This document shows positions 48,476 through 59,222 of a stretch of 64,000 bases of DNA, piece after piece. The first letter of the stretch is position 1, and every line of letters begins with the position of its first letter. Made by a program: the position numbers and the translations under genes. Source of the DNA: Acholeplasma oculi (GTDB lineage: Bacteria > Bacillota_I > Bacilli_A > Acholeplasmatales > Acholeplasmataceae). The DNA lies in NCBI RefSeq assembly GCF_900166985.1, contig NZ_FUZK01000004.1:1-64000 (forward strand), in the 5' to 3' direction. Under the pieces are notes generated by a model. That model ran no database searches, had not been told where the DNA came from, and saw only the letters and a program-made list of their open reading frames with translations.

Positions 48476-49708
48476 TTATAATACCGATTTTCGTAAGATG
48501 GTTTGGTTTCTTTCTGGTCCTACTGAAAATATTGCAACCTCTGTAGCGGTAAGTTTCTCGATTGTATTTAAATACGCTTTACACGCATCCGGTAACTCAT
48601 CAAAAGATGTCACCTTCGTAATATCTTCATTCCAACCCTTTAGTGTCAGATAGACAGGTTCAACACGTTTAAAGTCATTAAAATCTGCAGGTATATCATC
48701 GATTCTTTTACCATCTAATTCATAATGGGTAACGACATTAATCGATTCAACACCTGATAATACATCCAATAATGTTACAGCTAAATATGATAAACCAGAG
48801 ACTCTTTTAGCATAATTAATCACGACTAAATCTAACCAACCAATACGTCTTGGACGTTTGGTTGTAGTACCATATTCGTGACCTCTTTCTCTAATTTCAT
48901 GCGCTAAAGTACCACTGATTTCACTAGGAAATGGACCTTCACCGACTCTAGTGGTATATGCTTTAGTTACACCGATTGCCCCTTTGATCAACCATGGTGC
49001 CAATCCTGTATTTAAAGGAACCGATGCTGCTGTGGGTGATGAGGATGTGACAAATGGATAGGTACCATGGTCTAGACAAAGCATCACACCTTGTGCTCCT
49101 TCAAATAATACTTTTTTTGTATGGATATGTTCATTTAATAATCTTGATGTATCTGTTACCATAGGTTTTAAAAAATCACTATATGCTAAATAGTCTTTAA
49201 TTAAAATTTCTTTTTCTTCCTGACTAACCTTAAGTAACTCCATCTTTTCTCGAATGATTGATAATCTATCTCTTCCGATAAAATCAATCATTCGAACACC
49301 TTTACGTCTAGATTTATCGCTATATGCAGGACCAATTCCTTTTTTAGTTGTACCTATTTTATCTTGAATCTCATTTTCAATATCCATCTCAATATGATGT
49401 GGAAAAATAACATGACTTCGATCTGAGATAAATAACTGGTATGGACGGTTCAGTTGTTTTAATTCTGTCATTAATGCCCCAGGATGTATAACCATACCGT
49501 TTGCAAGTACATTCATACATTTAGGGTTTAAAATCCCAGAAGGTAGTAAATGAAATGCATATTTCACACCATCTACATATACAGTATGTCCTGCATTATT
49601 TCCACCTTGATACCTAACAACAATATCTGCATCTTGAGCAAGAAAATCTGTAATCTTTCCTTTTCCCTCATCGCCCCATTGTGATCCTACAACAACAATA
49701 TTCTTCAT
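48476..49708 (-). CDS. purA: Adenylosuccinate synthetase
   Basis: PurA makes adenylosuccinate from IMP, Asp and GTP. GSQWGDEGKGKITDFLA, the QGGNNAGHTV motif, GTTKKGIGPAYSDKSRR and the C-terminal TTKRPRRIGWLD are all present. The 410 residues are slightly short for the family (about 430). It starts with an SD GGAGGG. Confidence 0.97.
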   Translation of the reverse strand: MKNIVVVGSQWGDEGKGKITDFLAQDADIVVRYQGGNNAGHTVYVDGVKYAFHLLPSGILNPKCMNVLANGMVIHPGALMTELKQLNRPYQLFISDRSHVIFPHHIEMDIENEIQDKIGTTKKGIGPAYSDKSRRKGVRMIDFIGRDRLSIIREKMELLKVSQEEKEILIKDYLAYSDFLKPMVTDTSRLLNEHIHTKKVLFEGAQGVMLCLDHGTYPFVTSSSPTAASVPLNTGLAPWLIKGAIGVTKAYTTRVGEGPFPSEISGTLAHEIRERGHEYGTTTKRPRRIGWLDLVVINYAKRVSGLSYLAVTLLDVLSGVESINVVTHYELDGKRIDDIPADFNDFKRVEPVYLTLKGWNEDITKVTSFDELPDACKAYLNTIEKLTATEVAIFSVGPERNQTILRKSVL

Positions 49709-49724
49709 AAACCCTCCAGATAAA

Positions 49725-49765
49725 AAAAATAGAAATTGGTTTTTAAAACCAACTTCTATTTTATC
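49725..49765 (-). terminator. Terminator after the CofE-like gene
   Basis: On the minus strand AAATAGAAGTTGGTTTT and AAAACCAATTTCTATTT form a long stem followed by TTTTT, between the CofE-like gene and purA. Confidence 0.85.
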
Positions 49766-49805
49766 ATGTATTTACATCTACTTTAAAAAACTTTACCTTA
49801 TTTAT

Positions 49806-50996
49806 TTAGGATTCATCTGCAATATTTTTAAAATAGTTCTTAATATATACAACCGGCGTACCTCGGTCTCCACTACCACTCATTAAGTCACAGAGTGAAC
49901 CTATTAAGTCTACATATCTTCTTGGCGTTGTTCCAAGCTTAGAATCATCTGTTGCTTGATTTGATTTTTTTCTTACCTCGTCAATAACTGCTTGTCGTAG
50001 TGCATCCCCACGTAAATCTTTAAATAAATCATCTGAAATGTATTTTAGTTTTAACTCATTTGGAGAACCTTCTAATCCCTTTGTATAAGATGGACTTACA
50101 ACTGGGTCAGCTAATTCCCAAATTTCTCCAACTGGGTCTTTAAATGCACCGTCACCATAAATCATCACTTCAACATGTTTACCTGTTAACTCATATATTT
50201 TTTGTTGAATGGTATAAACGATTGGTTCTTCCATATCAGGAAATAATTTAACGGTTTCTTTGGTTGCAGCATTTGACCCATACAAGCCAAATGTCTGGTT
50301 TATTGCTCTAAATTTACCAGGATCATTCATCAACTGATCTAATGAAAGTACTGTTAAGGGGAATTCTTTTAAGAGAGTTTGTTTCGTTTTATGGCGTGTA
50401 TGGATATCACATACCAATACTTCTTTTGTATAATTTAATATTTCTTTTGGCTGATTAGAAAATATAAAGTTTACTTTACATCCTTCACCTTCAACAACTT
50501 CTTTATAATATGCAACCATATTAACACCTGTAAAAGGATGTTTAAAATGACTCATTTCTTGTTGATAGGTTGCATAGGTAATCACATCTGTAAACGGATT
50601 AATATGAAGTCTTTCTATGTCTGAATCCATCATAATACTATTTCCAACTTCATCCTTAGGATAACTTAACTGAATGGTTATTTCATCCATCGCTCGTGCG
50701 AATGCTCTTAATAGACTAGAAAATCTATTTCTTGAAAGAATTGGATATACCAGCCCTAAGTGTCTTGTTTTAAACTTGGATGAAACATCACTTGCAATAT
50801 CGTCTAGACTTGCATATTTACCTTGACTAATACCTACAACCGCTTCTGTTACTGCAATAATGTCTTGATCATCTATTTGAAATCCATCTTCATTGGATGC
50901 ATTCATCAAAGATTCAACAACAATCGTTGATAAATCATCACCTTCTTTAATAATAGGTGTTTTAATACCTCTTGAAATTACGCCAATATGTTTCAT
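49806..50996 (-). CDS. CofE-like (F420-0:gamma-glutamyl ligase family) protein
   Basis: The protein has the CofE fold features: an N-terminal GVISRGIKTPIIKEGDDLS, the ALTEAVV-like DIIAVTEAVVGIS, and a long insertion, 396 residues in all. F420 biosynthesis is not expected in this lineage, so it probably joins glutamate or a similar amino acid to another molecule. It overlaps mfd by 4 bp (ATGA). Confidence 0.7.
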   Translation of the reverse strand: MKHIGVISRGIKTPIIKEGDDLSTIVVESLMNASNEDGFQIDDQDIIAVTEAVVGISQGKYASLDDIASDVSSKFKTRHLGLVYPILSRNRFSSLLRAFARAMDEITIQLSYPKDEVGNSIMMDSDIERLHINPFTDVITYATYQQEMSHFKHPFTGVNMVAYYKEVVEGEGCKVNFIFSNQPKEILNYTKEVLVCDIHTRHKTKQTLLKEFPLTVLSLDQLMNDPGKFRAINQTFGLYGSNAATKETVKLFPDMEEPIVYTIQQKIYELTGKHVEVMIYGDGAFKDPVGEIWELADPVVSPSYTKGLEGSPNELKLKYISDDLFKDLRGDALRQAVIDEVRKKSNQATDDSKLGTTPRRYVDLIGSLCDLMSGSGDRGTPVVYIKNYFKNIADES

Positions 50997-53900
50997 GTTT
51001 TATATTCTCCTTCAAATGTTAAGTATGCTTCTAATAATTCACATGCAATATATAACCAATGTTTTTCGATATCTTTAGTTATAATATTTATTTCGACATG
51101 ACCTTTAAATGTTGCAAGTGTAACCTTTGTTTTAAATCGAGACGCTACATACAATAATTTCATACCATCTAGAATTTCGCTTTTTTCTAGAGACAACATG
51201 AGTTTAACAGAATCCTTTTGTTGTACAGTTTTTTCAATACCGATTTTAGATCCTAATTTTTTGAATAGTTTCTCATACATATAAATTAATACATCAATAT
51301 CCATTTCACCAAATCGGTCGATTAATTCTAATTTTAAATTCTCTAAATCCTCAATCGAGCTGAGTGATGCAATTCTTTTATGAATTTCTATTCGAACAGG
51401 GTCATGTTGTATATAAGTATCTGGAATATGTCTTTGAGAAAACACTTGATCCACCACTTCCTTTTTAGGTGGTTCCTCAGTGATTCCTTCCATAACTTCA
51501 TTCAGTAACTTCATATATAAATCCATACCCACAGAATCAATGAATCCAGATTGTTCATCCCCTAGTAAATCTCCAGCACCACGAATGTTCAAATCTCTTA
51601 ATGCAATTTTAAATCCGGATCCTAAATCTGTGAAATCTTCAATGACAGATAATCGTTTTCTTGCCTCATCGTTAATGTTCTTATATGCATCAAACATTAA
51701 ATAGGCATAAGCAATACGGTCACTACGTCCAACTCTTCCTCTTAACTGGTATAATTGAGCAAGACCTAGTTTATCAGCTTCATGAATGATCAATGTATTC
51801 GTATTAGGAATATCCACACCTGTTTCAATAATGGTTGTTGAAACTAAAATATCAAACTCTTTTTCAATAAAACTTTCAAGTACATCTTCTAATTTTTGTT
51901 TGCTCATTTTCCCATGAGCAAAAGCGATTCTTGCTTGTGGAACAAGTTTATTAAGTTTTAGTACCATGCTTTCCATACGGTCAGTATGATTAAATAAATA
52001 AAACACTTGACCTGCTCTTGCAAGTTCTCTTTCAATAGCTTCCTTAATAAGTGCATCTTGTCTTTCAACCACATAGGTTTGAACAGGATATCGATTCAGT
52101 GGTGGTGTATCAATCATCGATAAATCTTTTAACCCATACATTGCCATTTGAAGTGTTCTAGGTATTGGTGTTGCAGATAATGTCAATGTATCTACATGGA
52201 CCTTAATCTCTTTAATTTTTTCTTTATGTTCAACACCGAATCTTTGTTCTTCATCAATAATGAATAATCCTAAATCTCTAAACTTAACATCTTCACTTAA
52301 TAATCGATGTGTTCCAATAACAACATCGATATAACCTTTTTTTAGTTTTTCAAGCGTTTCGTTTTGTTCCTTCTTGGAAACAAATCTTGAGAGTAAAGCA
52401 ACACTCGACCCGTACTTTTCAAATCGTTCTTTGAAGGTGTAGTAGTGTTGTCTTGCAAGTACAGTTGTTGGTACTAAATAAGCAACTTGTTTCGCATCTA
52501 AAACTGCTTTAAATGCCGCTCTTAGAGCAACTTCTGTTTTACCAAACCCAACATCCCCTGCAACTAGTCTATCCATAGGTTTAGAGCTTTCCATATCTTG
52601 CTTAACAAGGTCGATTGCCTTTTTTTGATCTGGTGTTTCTTCATATAAAAAGTCATTTTCAAATTGTTCAAGTAATTCACTATCTGGTGAAAAACTAAAT
52701 CCTTGAGCTTGGTTTCTATAGGCATAAAGTTTAAGTAAACGATCGGACAAGTCTTTAATTTTCTTTCGAACACTAGCCTTTGTTTTACTCCATTGTTTAG
52801 AACTTAATTTAGAAAGTTTAGGTGTTAAATCATCATGGCTTCTATATTTTAAAACCAATTCTATTTGATCGGTTGGTACATATAAAGCTTCTTGGTTATC
52901 ATAAATGATGTGCAAATAATCTCTTTTATCTCCACTTAAACTCATGGTTTTTAATCCAATATATTGACCAATACCAAAATCATAATGTACAACATAATCA
53001 CCATTTTGAAGTTCAGAAACATCTCTAACTTTTACACTTTGATTAATAACAGAGCGATATCTTATACGGTTTCTTTTTTTAGAGTGGAAAATGATATCTT
53101 CGCTTAGAAGAATCAATTTTTCTTTTAAGTCAATAAAAGAACCTAATCCCTCTTCTAAAACAATTAAACAGTTTTCCTTTTTCCATTCATCTTCATCGTA
53201 GGCTATATGTTGATCATCTAAAAATGCTTTCAATCTTTCGTAAGAAACTTTTTGATTAAGTGCGAAAACAAATTTATACCCGGCATATTGATTCATAAAG
53301 ATAACGAGCTGTTCTAAATATCCAAAAAGTGGGTCCACTTCAATCACTGATAAGTCTTCATAGGATATGGATGGTTGATTAAAGATTTCGATTTCAATCG
53401 AATCTTTTTCCATTAGATAGTTTAAAGGTGCACGATTGGTTAATTCACTATAAACTGAACCCTCCATCGTTTCACTATATGTTTTTAAATCAGAAATTGT
53501 TGTTTGTTCATTAATAAGCATTTTAGAAGGTTCTACTAAAAAGAGTTGATATCTGACTGCAAAATCAAGTAAGGTTGTTGTTGCTTCATTAAAAAACTTT
53601 AGATAAGGTGTTAATGTATCTAACTTCTTTCTTTCTTCTAAATAAATCATATCTTGATTAAACTTACTCAATTCTTTTTCAGAAAGTTCAAATGATTCAA
53701 AATATTGATTGATTCTTTCCATAGCATCTAACTTTTGTTTATCTGTAAAAAATAGTTCATGTAAAGGTGCTATGGTAATCACAGATTCATTTTGAATAGA
53801 TTTTTGAGAAATCACATCAAATGTTTTGATATATTCAATTTCATCTCCAAAAAAATCTAGTCTAAAAGGATATTGATGATCATGTGTAAAAATATCAACA

Positions 53901-54418
53901 ATAGATCCTCGAATAGAAAATTCTCCTGGTCTTTCAACTGTATAATTAAATTGATATCCATCATATATTAATTTTTTCGTTAATTCATTTAATGGATATT
54001 GATCGCCTGGTTTGAGTGTGAGTACACTCTTTTCGTAATCGATTGGACTTAGTTGTCGGGTTAATACTCCTTCTTGGGTTGTCACAACTACATAATATTT
54101 TTTATGATCTAAAAGGGTTCTTAATGTATATAAACGTTCATTTTTAAACTCAGGAGAACCTAGTGCCATTAAGGAGGTGAGTGTTTGATCACTTGGATAA
54201 AATAAACAATTCTCATCTCCAATTAATTGACTTAATGCATCATAATATTTTTGAGCCTCATAAAGGTTCGGTAAAACAACAATCATATGCTGATATGTGT
54301 CTTGATATCTTTTAGCAATCATCATTTGAATAAATGCATGATTGGTATGTTTGAATTTTCCTTTAGAAACATTTATTAATTTAGAATTTTTGTAAAATGG
54401 ATTTAAAAAGTTAAGCAT
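50993..54418 (-). CDS. mfd: Transcription-repair coupling factor Mfd
   Basis: Mfd removes RNA polymerase stalled at DNA lesions and recruits UvrA. The 1141 residues contain the UvrB-like N-terminus, the RNAP-interaction domain (VRDVSELQNGDYVVHYDFGIG, part), and a RecG-like translocase with Walker A GDVGFGKTEVALRAAF, Walker B IIDEEQRFG and TTIIETGVDIPN. It is next to pth as in Bacillus. It overlaps the CofE-like gene. Confidence 0.97.
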   Translation of the reverse strand: MLNFLNPFYKNSKLINVSKGKFKHTNHAFIQMMIAKRYQDTYQHMIVVLPNLYEAQKYYDALSQLIGDENCLFYPSDQTLTSLMALGSPEFKNERLYTLRTLLDHKKYYVVVTTQEGVLTRQLSPIDYEKSVLTLKPGDQYPLNELTKKLIYDGYQFNYTVERPGEFSIRGSIVDIFTHDHQYPFRLDFFGDEIEYIKTFDVISQKSIQNESVITIAPLHELFFTDKQKLDAMERINQYFESFELSEKELSKFNQDMIYLEERKKLDTLTPYLKFFNEATTTLLDFAVRYQLFLVEPSKMLINEQTTISDLKTYSETMEGSVYSELTNRAPLNYLMEKDSIEIEIFNQPSISYEDLSVIEVDPLFGYLEQLVIFMNQYAGYKFVFALNQKVSYERLKAFLDDQHIAYDEDEWKKENCLIVLEEGLGSFIDLKEKLILLSEDIIFHSKKRNRIRYRSVINQSVKVRDVSELQNGDYVVHYDFGIGQYIGLKTMSLSGDKRDYLHIIYDNQEALYVPTDQIELVLKYRSHDDLTPKLSKLSSKQWSKTKASVRKKIKDLSDRLLKLYAYRNQAQGFSFSPDSELLEQFENDFLYEETPDQKKAIDLVKQDMESSKPMDRLVAGDVGFGKTEVALRAAFKAVLDAKQVAYLVPTTVLARQHYYTFKERFEKYGSSVALLSRFVSKKEQNETLEKLKKGYIDVVIGTHRLLSEDVKFRDLGLFIIDEEQRFGVEHKEKIKEIKVHVDTLTLSATPIPRTLQMAMYGLKDLSMIDTPPLNRYPVQTYVVERQDALIKEAIERELARAGQVFYLFNHTDRMESMVLKLNKLVPQARIAFAHGKMSKQKLEDVLESFIEKEFDILVSTTIIETGVDIPNTNTLIIHEADKLGLAQLYQLRGRVGRSDRIAYAYLMFDAYKNINDEARKRLSVIEDFTDLGSGFKIALRDLNIRGAGDLLGDEQSGFIDSVGMDLYMKLLNEVMEGITEEPPKKEVVDQVFSQRHIPDTYIQHDPVRIEIHKRIASLSSIEDLENLKLELIDRFGEMDIDVLIYMYEKLFKKLGSKIGIEKTVQQKDSVKLMLSLEKSEILDGMKLLYVASRFKTKVTLATFKGHVEINIITKDIEKHWLYIACELLEAYLTFEGEYKT

Positions 54419-54447
54419 ATAGACACCTTCTTTATAACTGGGAAAGC

Positions 54448-54469
54448 CCCAGGTGGTTACACCTGGGGG
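54448..54469 (-). terminator. GC-rich hairpin at the pth end
   Basis: CCCCAGGTG-TAAC-CACCTGGGG is a perfect stem at the pth stop codon, the most GC-rich hairpin in the window, followed on the minus strand by only three T. It may be a weak terminator or attenuator before mfd. Confidence 0.5.
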
Positions 54470-55029
54470 GTATTGTAATTTGTCATAATCTGATCGAAAC
54501 TCATATTTTTAATCCATAAGTCGATACTTTCTACCGCTCTTTGGATGGTTTGTTCTAAAACTTCTTTTTCTTGTTTTGTAAATTTACCTAAAACATAATC
54601 TTTCATATCGATATGTGTCTTCATACCAATACCAATTCTTAATCGTTTGAATTGATTACTAGATAATTTTAGGATAATATCTTTTAAACCATTTTGTCCA
54701 CCATGGCTACCGGATTTTCTATAGCGCATACGACCGGTTTCTAGTTGAATATCATCGGATATTATCAATATATCGCTAATATCTACTTTATAATAGTTCA
54801 TCAGTAAGCTCACCGCATCTCCTGATAAATTCATATAGGTTAATGGTTTAGCAATGATAACATCTTCTTGGTTTATTTTAGTTTTTACAAGTGCTGATTT
54901 AAGTTTTTGATCTACTTTGAGTTCCAATTGATATGTATTTAATAAGTTGTCGATTGTAATAAATCCGATATTGTGTCTAGTTTCTCTATACTCAATACCT
55001 GGATTTCCTAATCCAACTATCAATTTCAT
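54457..55029 (-). CDS. pth: Peptidyl-tRNA hydrolase
   Basis: Pth recycles stalled peptidyl-tRNA. [23 protein letters not shown] (part) shows the catalytic His, and [34 protein letters not shown] and the LRIGIG motif are present. The 190 residues are standard. It overlaps prs by 4 bp. Confidence 0.97.
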   Translation of the reverse strand: MKLIVGLGNPGIEYRETRHNIGFITIDNLLNTYQLELKVDQKLKSALVKTKINQEDVIIAKPLTYMNLSGDAVSLLMNYYKVDISDILIISDDIQLETGRMRYRKSGSHGGQNGLKDIILKLSSNQFKRLRIGIGMKTHIDMKDYVLGKFTKQEKEVLEQTIQRAVESIDLWIKNMSFDQIMTNYNTPQV

Positions 55030-55994
55030 TGATTGTCCTCTTGGATTCTGTTAAATATTTGTGAGATTGGTTCATCATGTAAAATATGAATAATTGCTTC
55101 CCCTAATAATGAACCAATGGATAATTGTTTAATTTTTGGTCTCATTTTTGATGGGTCTAAATAAATGGTATCTGTAATAACAATTTCATTGATGACGGAT
55201 TCATTGAGTCTATCTGTTGCTTGATTGGTAAATACGCCATGTGTTGCTGCAGCATATACTTCTTTAGCACCTGCTTTTATCAGTGCATTTGCACCTGCAA
55301 TTAATGTACCACCTGTGTCAATAATGTCATCAATCATGATACATGTTGCATTTTCAACATCCCCAATAATATTCATAACTTCTGCTTTATTAGGTTCGGG
55401 ACGTCTTTTATCAATAATTGCTAATGGTGCATTAAAGAATGAGGCAAACGCTCTTGCACGTGTCACACCACCGTGGTCCGGTGATACAACAACTACATTA
55501 TTTAATTTCTTTCTTCTAAAATATGAGGCAAGTAAAGGTGCTGCTGGAAAGTTGTCAATTGGAATATCAAAGAAACCTTGAATTTGAGCAGCATGTAAGT
55601 CAATACTTACAATACGGTCAACACCTGAAACCGTTAAGAGATTAGCAACTAATTTTGCTGTAATCGGTTGTCTAGACTTAACTTTTCTGTCTTGTCTAGA
55701 GTATCCAAAATAAGGCATAATTATGGTAATGGAAGCTGCAGATGCTCTTTTAAGTGCATCGGTTAAAATCAAAACTTCCATTAAGTGATCATTTGCAGGT
55801 TGACTGGTAGGTTGTACAACAAATACATGGTTTCCACGAACCGATTCTTCTATATTTGTTGAAATCTCACCATCAGCAAATCGAATAACTTCAACATTCG
55901 ATAGTGGTATTCTTGCACTTTTGGCAATCATCTCTGCAAGGGGTTTATTGGCAGAAAGTGTAAATAATTTTGCTTTTTTATCATCAATATTCAT
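55026..55994 (-). CDS. prs: Ribose-phosphate pyrophosphokinase
   Basis: Prs makes PRPP from ribose 5-phosphate and ATP. The ATP-binding [11 protein letters not shown], the [14 protein letters not shown] region, [12 protein letters not shown] and the PRPP loop [12 protein letters not shown] are present. The 322 residues match the family. The order spoVG-prs-pth-mfd matches Bacillus. Confidence 0.97.
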   Translation of the reverse strand: MNIDDKKAKLFTLSANKPLAEMIAKSARIPLSNVEVIRFADGEISTNIEESVRGNHVFVVQPTSQPANDHLMEVLILTDALKRASAASITIIMPYFGYSRQDRKVKSRQPITAKLVANLLTVSGVDRIVSIDLHAAQIQGFFDIPIDNFPAAPLLASYFRRKKLNNVVVVSPDHGGVTRARAFASFFNAPLAIIDKRRPEPNKAEVMNIIGDVENATCIMIDDIIDTGGTLIAGANALIKAGAKEVYAAATHGVFTNQATDRLNESVINEIVITDTIYLDPSKMRPKIKQLSIGSLLGEAIIHILHDEPISQIFNRIQEDNQ

Positions 55995-56069
55995 ATCGTA
56001 TATACCTCACTTTTACTAATCTCATTATAACATGATTTATAGTCTAAATGAATCTATTGAAGTGTAAAA

Positions 56070-56096
56070 TCACTTTTTTGGAAAAAAGTGTTTTTT
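56070..56096 (+). terminator. Hairpin between spoVG and prs
   Basis: CACTTTTTT and AAAAAAGTG form a 9-bp stem with a run of T after it on the plus strand. Within the gap 55995-56294 there is also the spoVG terminator; nothing else is recognised. Confidence 0.4.
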
Positions 56097-56225
56097 ATAA
56101 AGAATATGAATGATAGATTTGAATCTTAAAATACTTTATTTTGATTGCTTATATGAAAGATTTCCACCTACTATGCTTCATATTATATAAAAACTAGATT
56201 GCTCTAGTTCTTGTATAACCACTAA

Positions 56226-56253
56226 AAAAATATCTAACTTGATATTTTTTTAA
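56226..56253. terminator. Terminator after spoVG
   Basis: AAAAAAATATC and GATATTTTTTT form a symmetrical stem with A- and T-runs on both sides, so it can work in either direction, 42 bp after the spoVG stop. Confidence 0.75.
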
Positions 56254-56294
56254 TCATTTATATGGTTTAGGTGCTTTATCCCTTAAAATACCCT

Positions 56295-56579
56295 TTAATC
56301 TTCGACGGTTTCTGGTACTTGATTTAAAAGCGCTTCATGATAAGCTTTAATGATTGCTTCCTCGATTTGCTTACGCATTTCTTGATGAATTGGATGTGCG
56401 ATATCTCTAAAGCCGCCATTTGGCATTTTCTTGCTTGGCATCGCAACAAATATACCGTTTTCCCCTTCAATGACGCGAATATCATGAACTACAAAAGCAT
56501 CTTCAAATGTAATAGTTACCACACCTTTTAAGCGTGATTCACTAGCTACAAGTCTTACTCTCACGTCTGTTACTTTCAT
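56295..56579 (-). CDS. spoVG: SpoVG-family RNA/DNA-binding regulator
   Basis: From ATG 56577-56579 (SD GGAGGGG) the 94-residue protein begins [11 protein letters not shown] and contains [15 protein letters not shown] and the family motif [20 protein letters not shown] (20). SpoVG binds RNA and DNA and affects septation and virulence in other Firmicutes, and is kept in many non-sporulators. A longer frame to 56699 contains the promoter and is not the gene. Confidence 0.95.
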   Translation of the reverse strand: MKVTDVRVRLVASESRLKGVVTITFEDAFVVHDIRVIEGENGIFVAMPSKKMPNGGFRDIAHPIHQEMRKQIEEAIIKAYHEALLNQVPETVED

Positions 56580-56612
56580 TTTGCCCCTCCTGGATGATTT
56601 GATACTAAACCC

Positions 56613-56655
56613 ATTATAGCACATTTTTATTATTTTCAAGCGCTTACATTCACAT
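56613..56655 (-). promoter_or_regulatory. spoVG promoter with CRE-like overlap
   Basis: On the minus strand an extended -10 (TGCTATAAT, TATAAT at 56613-56618) lies 15 bp after TTGAAA. The string TGTAAGCGCTTGAA, one base from the CRE consensus, covers the -35, so catabolite control of spoVG is possible. Confidence 0.6.
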
Positions 56656-56683
56656 TTTTCGGGCAAAATTAGAAAAGGACGCG

Positions 56684-57475
56684 TTATTTTCGCATCCATG
56701 TTTTAGTAAGTTCAATAAGTTGTTCAATTGTAAGGGATTCTGCTCTTGTAAATTCGTCCATCCCATTTTGATGAAGGACCTTCATAATTTCAGATTTATC
56801 AACAAGATAGCCTGTGGAAAGATTATTTAAAACAGTCTTTCTCTTATGTTGGAACACTATTTTTGTAAGTTCAATGAATTTTTTTTCTAATTCTTCGTCT
56901 AAGTTTCTATCTATTTTTTCTAACCTGATCACCGATGAATCTACATTGGGTACAGGATGAAACATTTTTCTATTCACAGAAACTTCTAACGTGACTTTTG
57001 TAAAATACTGTAGGATTGCTGAAAATGCGTTATAGCTTTTAACATTTTGTTTACTGACCATACGGTCTCCCACTTCTTTTTGAACCATAATGGTTGCAGT
57101 TTTAAGTGCTTTAATTTCTAAAAATTTAAAGATAATCGGTGTTGTAATGTAGTAAGGTAGGTTACCTACAAGATGTATATCTTCACCTTTAAAGTAGTTT
57201 TCCATAAAACTTAAATCAGTTTCCATGAAATCTTCAAATATAAACCTTGATGTATCACTTTCAAAGGGTTTTAATGTATCCATTAAAGACGTATCAATTT
57301 CATATGCTAAATATTTTTTAGAATCATGAACTAAAAATTGAGTAAGTGCGCCTAATCCCGGACCTATCTCTAAAACATTTTTATCTTTAATTTGCGCTTG
57401 ATTGACAATTTTTTTTAAGAGGTTTGTGTCTCTTAAAAAGTTTTGTCCATACTTCTTTTTAGCTTGATGCATCAA
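56684..57475 (-). CDS. rsmA: 16S rRNA dimethyladenosine transferase RsmA
   Basis: RsmA (KsgA) dimethylates A1518/A1519 of 16S r[13 protein letters not shown], the SAM motif [12 protein letters not shown] and the catalytic [10 protein letters not shown] are visible. The 263 residues are normal. It overlaps rnmV by 17 bp, the standard Firmicutes pairing. Confidence 0.97.
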   Translation of the reverse strand: MMHQAKKKYGQNFLRDTNLLKKIVNQAQIKDKNVLEIGPGLGALTQFLVHDSKKYLAYEIDTSLMDTLKPFESDTSRFIFEDFMETDLSFMENYFKGEDIHLVGNLPYYITTPIIFKFLEIKALKTATIMVQKEVGDRMVSKQNVKSYNAFSAILQYFTKVTLEVSVNRKMFHPVPNVDSSVIRLEKIDRNLDEELEKKFIELTKIVFQHKRKTVLNNLSTGYLVDKSEIMKVLHQNGMDEFTRAESLTIEQLIELTKTWMRK

Positions 57476-58001
57476 TAATCTCCTTGCATGCTTCTTTAGT
57501 AATTCCTAGCCATGTTAATCGCTTAATCAATGTTTTAGAATTCGCATGCCCTAATTTCAGTTTTTTTGAAAGTATATCTCTATGTTTTTTTGCATCTAAA
57601 TGGTGTGTTAATTTAAGATCTACTAAATCCTTAAGTGTCCAAACTACCGGACTCTTTTTTTCTACCACTTCGTCATTTAAAATCGCTTTTAACTCATCTA
57701 AAGACACATGTTCAACACCTATTTTTTTACCATTTTTCTGTCTTGCGCTTTGCCTTTCAACAAATAAATGAATAGGTTCTTTTAAAACAGCTGATACTTT
57801 TTTTCTAATACGTTCTCCAGCATAATCTGGGTCAAATATTAATATAAATTCAAACGTATCTTGGTAGTTTACTAGAAATTCAAGTACATCCTTCTTAATT
57901 TCAGAACCACCCACAGAAATGGTTTTAATGTTTGGCATCATGTGTCTTAGGTGTGCCTCATCATGTATACCTTCTACAACATAAAACTTTTCTTTATTCA
58001 T
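57459..58001 (-). CDS. rnmV: Ribonuclease M5
   Basis: RNase M5 matures 5S rRNA. The Toprim domain is visible with VVEGIHDEAHLRH (catalytic Glu) and ILIFDPDYAGERIR (Asp pair), followed by VEHVSLDELKAIL. The 180 residues match. It overlaps the HD gene by 4 bp. Confidence 0.95.
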   Translation of the reverse strand: MNKEKFYVVEGIHDEAHLRHMMPNIKTISVGGSEIKKDVLEFLVNYQDTFEFILIFDPDYAGERIRKKVSAVLKEPIHLFVERQSARQKNGKKIGVEHVSLDELKAILNDEVVEKKSPVVWTLKDLVDLKLTHHLDAKKHRDILSKKLKLGHANSKTLIKRLTWLGITKEACKEIIDASS

Positions 58002-59200
58002 TTTCTATAAAAAAACTTAGGATCAGACTTCATGCTAGATTTGACTAAAGCGTGTACAATGGATGAATAACTCGATAAAGTAACAACCTTACCAGATTCA
58101 TTTAAGATATATATTTGATCACCTAAATTTGTTTCATTTTCTCTATAAGCACTTTGCTCAACGGATGTTTTTAATGTGAAATATTTTTGATCGATGGGTA
58201 GTTTGTTTTCTATTACTTGATGGATTTTTTCTTGATTTTCTAAATTGTCATCCATATATTCCCAAATATGACGATTTAAAAAATCATGTGCTAAGACACT
58301 TAAAATTTCATCTTCCGTTTTAAGGAAGTGAGCAATTAATCCATTCATATAATAATCATCAATCTCTAGATAAGCATACATATCATTTGGATTATCTAAA
58401 ATGGTTTTTAAACTCGATACATCGTGTTTAAAATCATAGTCTAGATGAATCAGTTCTTTGATTCTTAAATATATCTTTTCAAGAATCACTTCATATGAAC
58501 GTGCTTTTGGATGATAATATACTTGCCAGTACATATGATATCTTGCAACTAAATAGTTTTCAATCGCATGTATTCCGGATGCTTTAAATGCTAATTTTCC
58601 ATTTTTAACTACTACTACACGCATCAAACGATCTAAATCAATATGACCATATGCTGCGCCTGTAAAATAAGCATCTCTTTCTAAGTAGTCTAGACGATCA
58701 ATATCCAGTTGTGAGGAAATTAATTGTTCAATGAGTGGGTATTTTTTTTCTTTTAAAATAATACCTGCTACATCTTTTGCAAATTCACTATCCACTTTAT
58801 CTAAGATACTTCTAATTTCTTGATGTGTGGTTATAATGGTTGCACCAATCGTTTCATGATTGACTTTAAATACATATTCAAATGCATGTGAATATGCACC
58901 ATGTCCAATATCATGTAATAATGCACTTACTAAAAATAACAATTGTTCTCGTTCATTTAAATTGTTCTTAATTTCATCAATTGTTAAAAATCTATGTGCA
59001 AGTTCATAAACACCTAATGAATGAGAAAATCTAGAGTGCTCTGCAGTATGAAACACCATATGAACACCTGATAATTGTCTAATTCTTCTTAGACGCTGAA
59101 AAACAGAGGTATCAATAAGCTCTGTTATCAAATCATAATCAATATGGACATATCCATAGAGTGGATCTCTAAATACCTGTTGTCTAATTTTCTTTTCCAT
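57998..59200 (-). CDS. HD-domain phosphohydrolase (dGTPase/YwfO-like)
   Basis: The 400-residue protein opens RQVFRDPLYGYVHIDYDLI and has the metal-binding His-Asp pattern RFSHSLGVYELAHRF and LLHDIGHGAYSHAFE, typical of dNTP triphosphohydrolase-like proteins. The substrate is not set by sequence. It is the first gene of the HD-rnmV-rsmA unit. Confidence 0.9.
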   Translation of the reverse strand: MEKKIRQQVFRDPLYGYVHIDYDLITELIDTSVFQRLRRIRQLSGVHMVFHTAEHSRFSHSLGVYELAHRFLTIDEIKNNLNEREQLLFLVSALLHDIGHGAYSHAFEYVFKVNHETIGATIITTHQEIRSILDKVDSEFAKDVAGIILKEKKYPLIEQLISSQLDIDRLDYLERDAYFTGAAYGHIDLDRLMRVVVVKNGKLAFKASGIHAIENYLVARYHMYWQVYYHPKARSYEVILEKIYLRIKELIHLDYDFKHDVSSLKTILDNPNDMYAYLEIDDYYMNGLIAHFLKTEDEILSVLAHDFLNRHIWEYMDDNLENQEKIHQVIENKLPIDQKYFTLKTSVEQSAYRENETNLGDQIYILNESGKVVTLSSYSSIVHALVKSSMKSDPKFFYRK

Positions 59201-59222
59201 AAGTTCCTTTAATAAGTTGATA

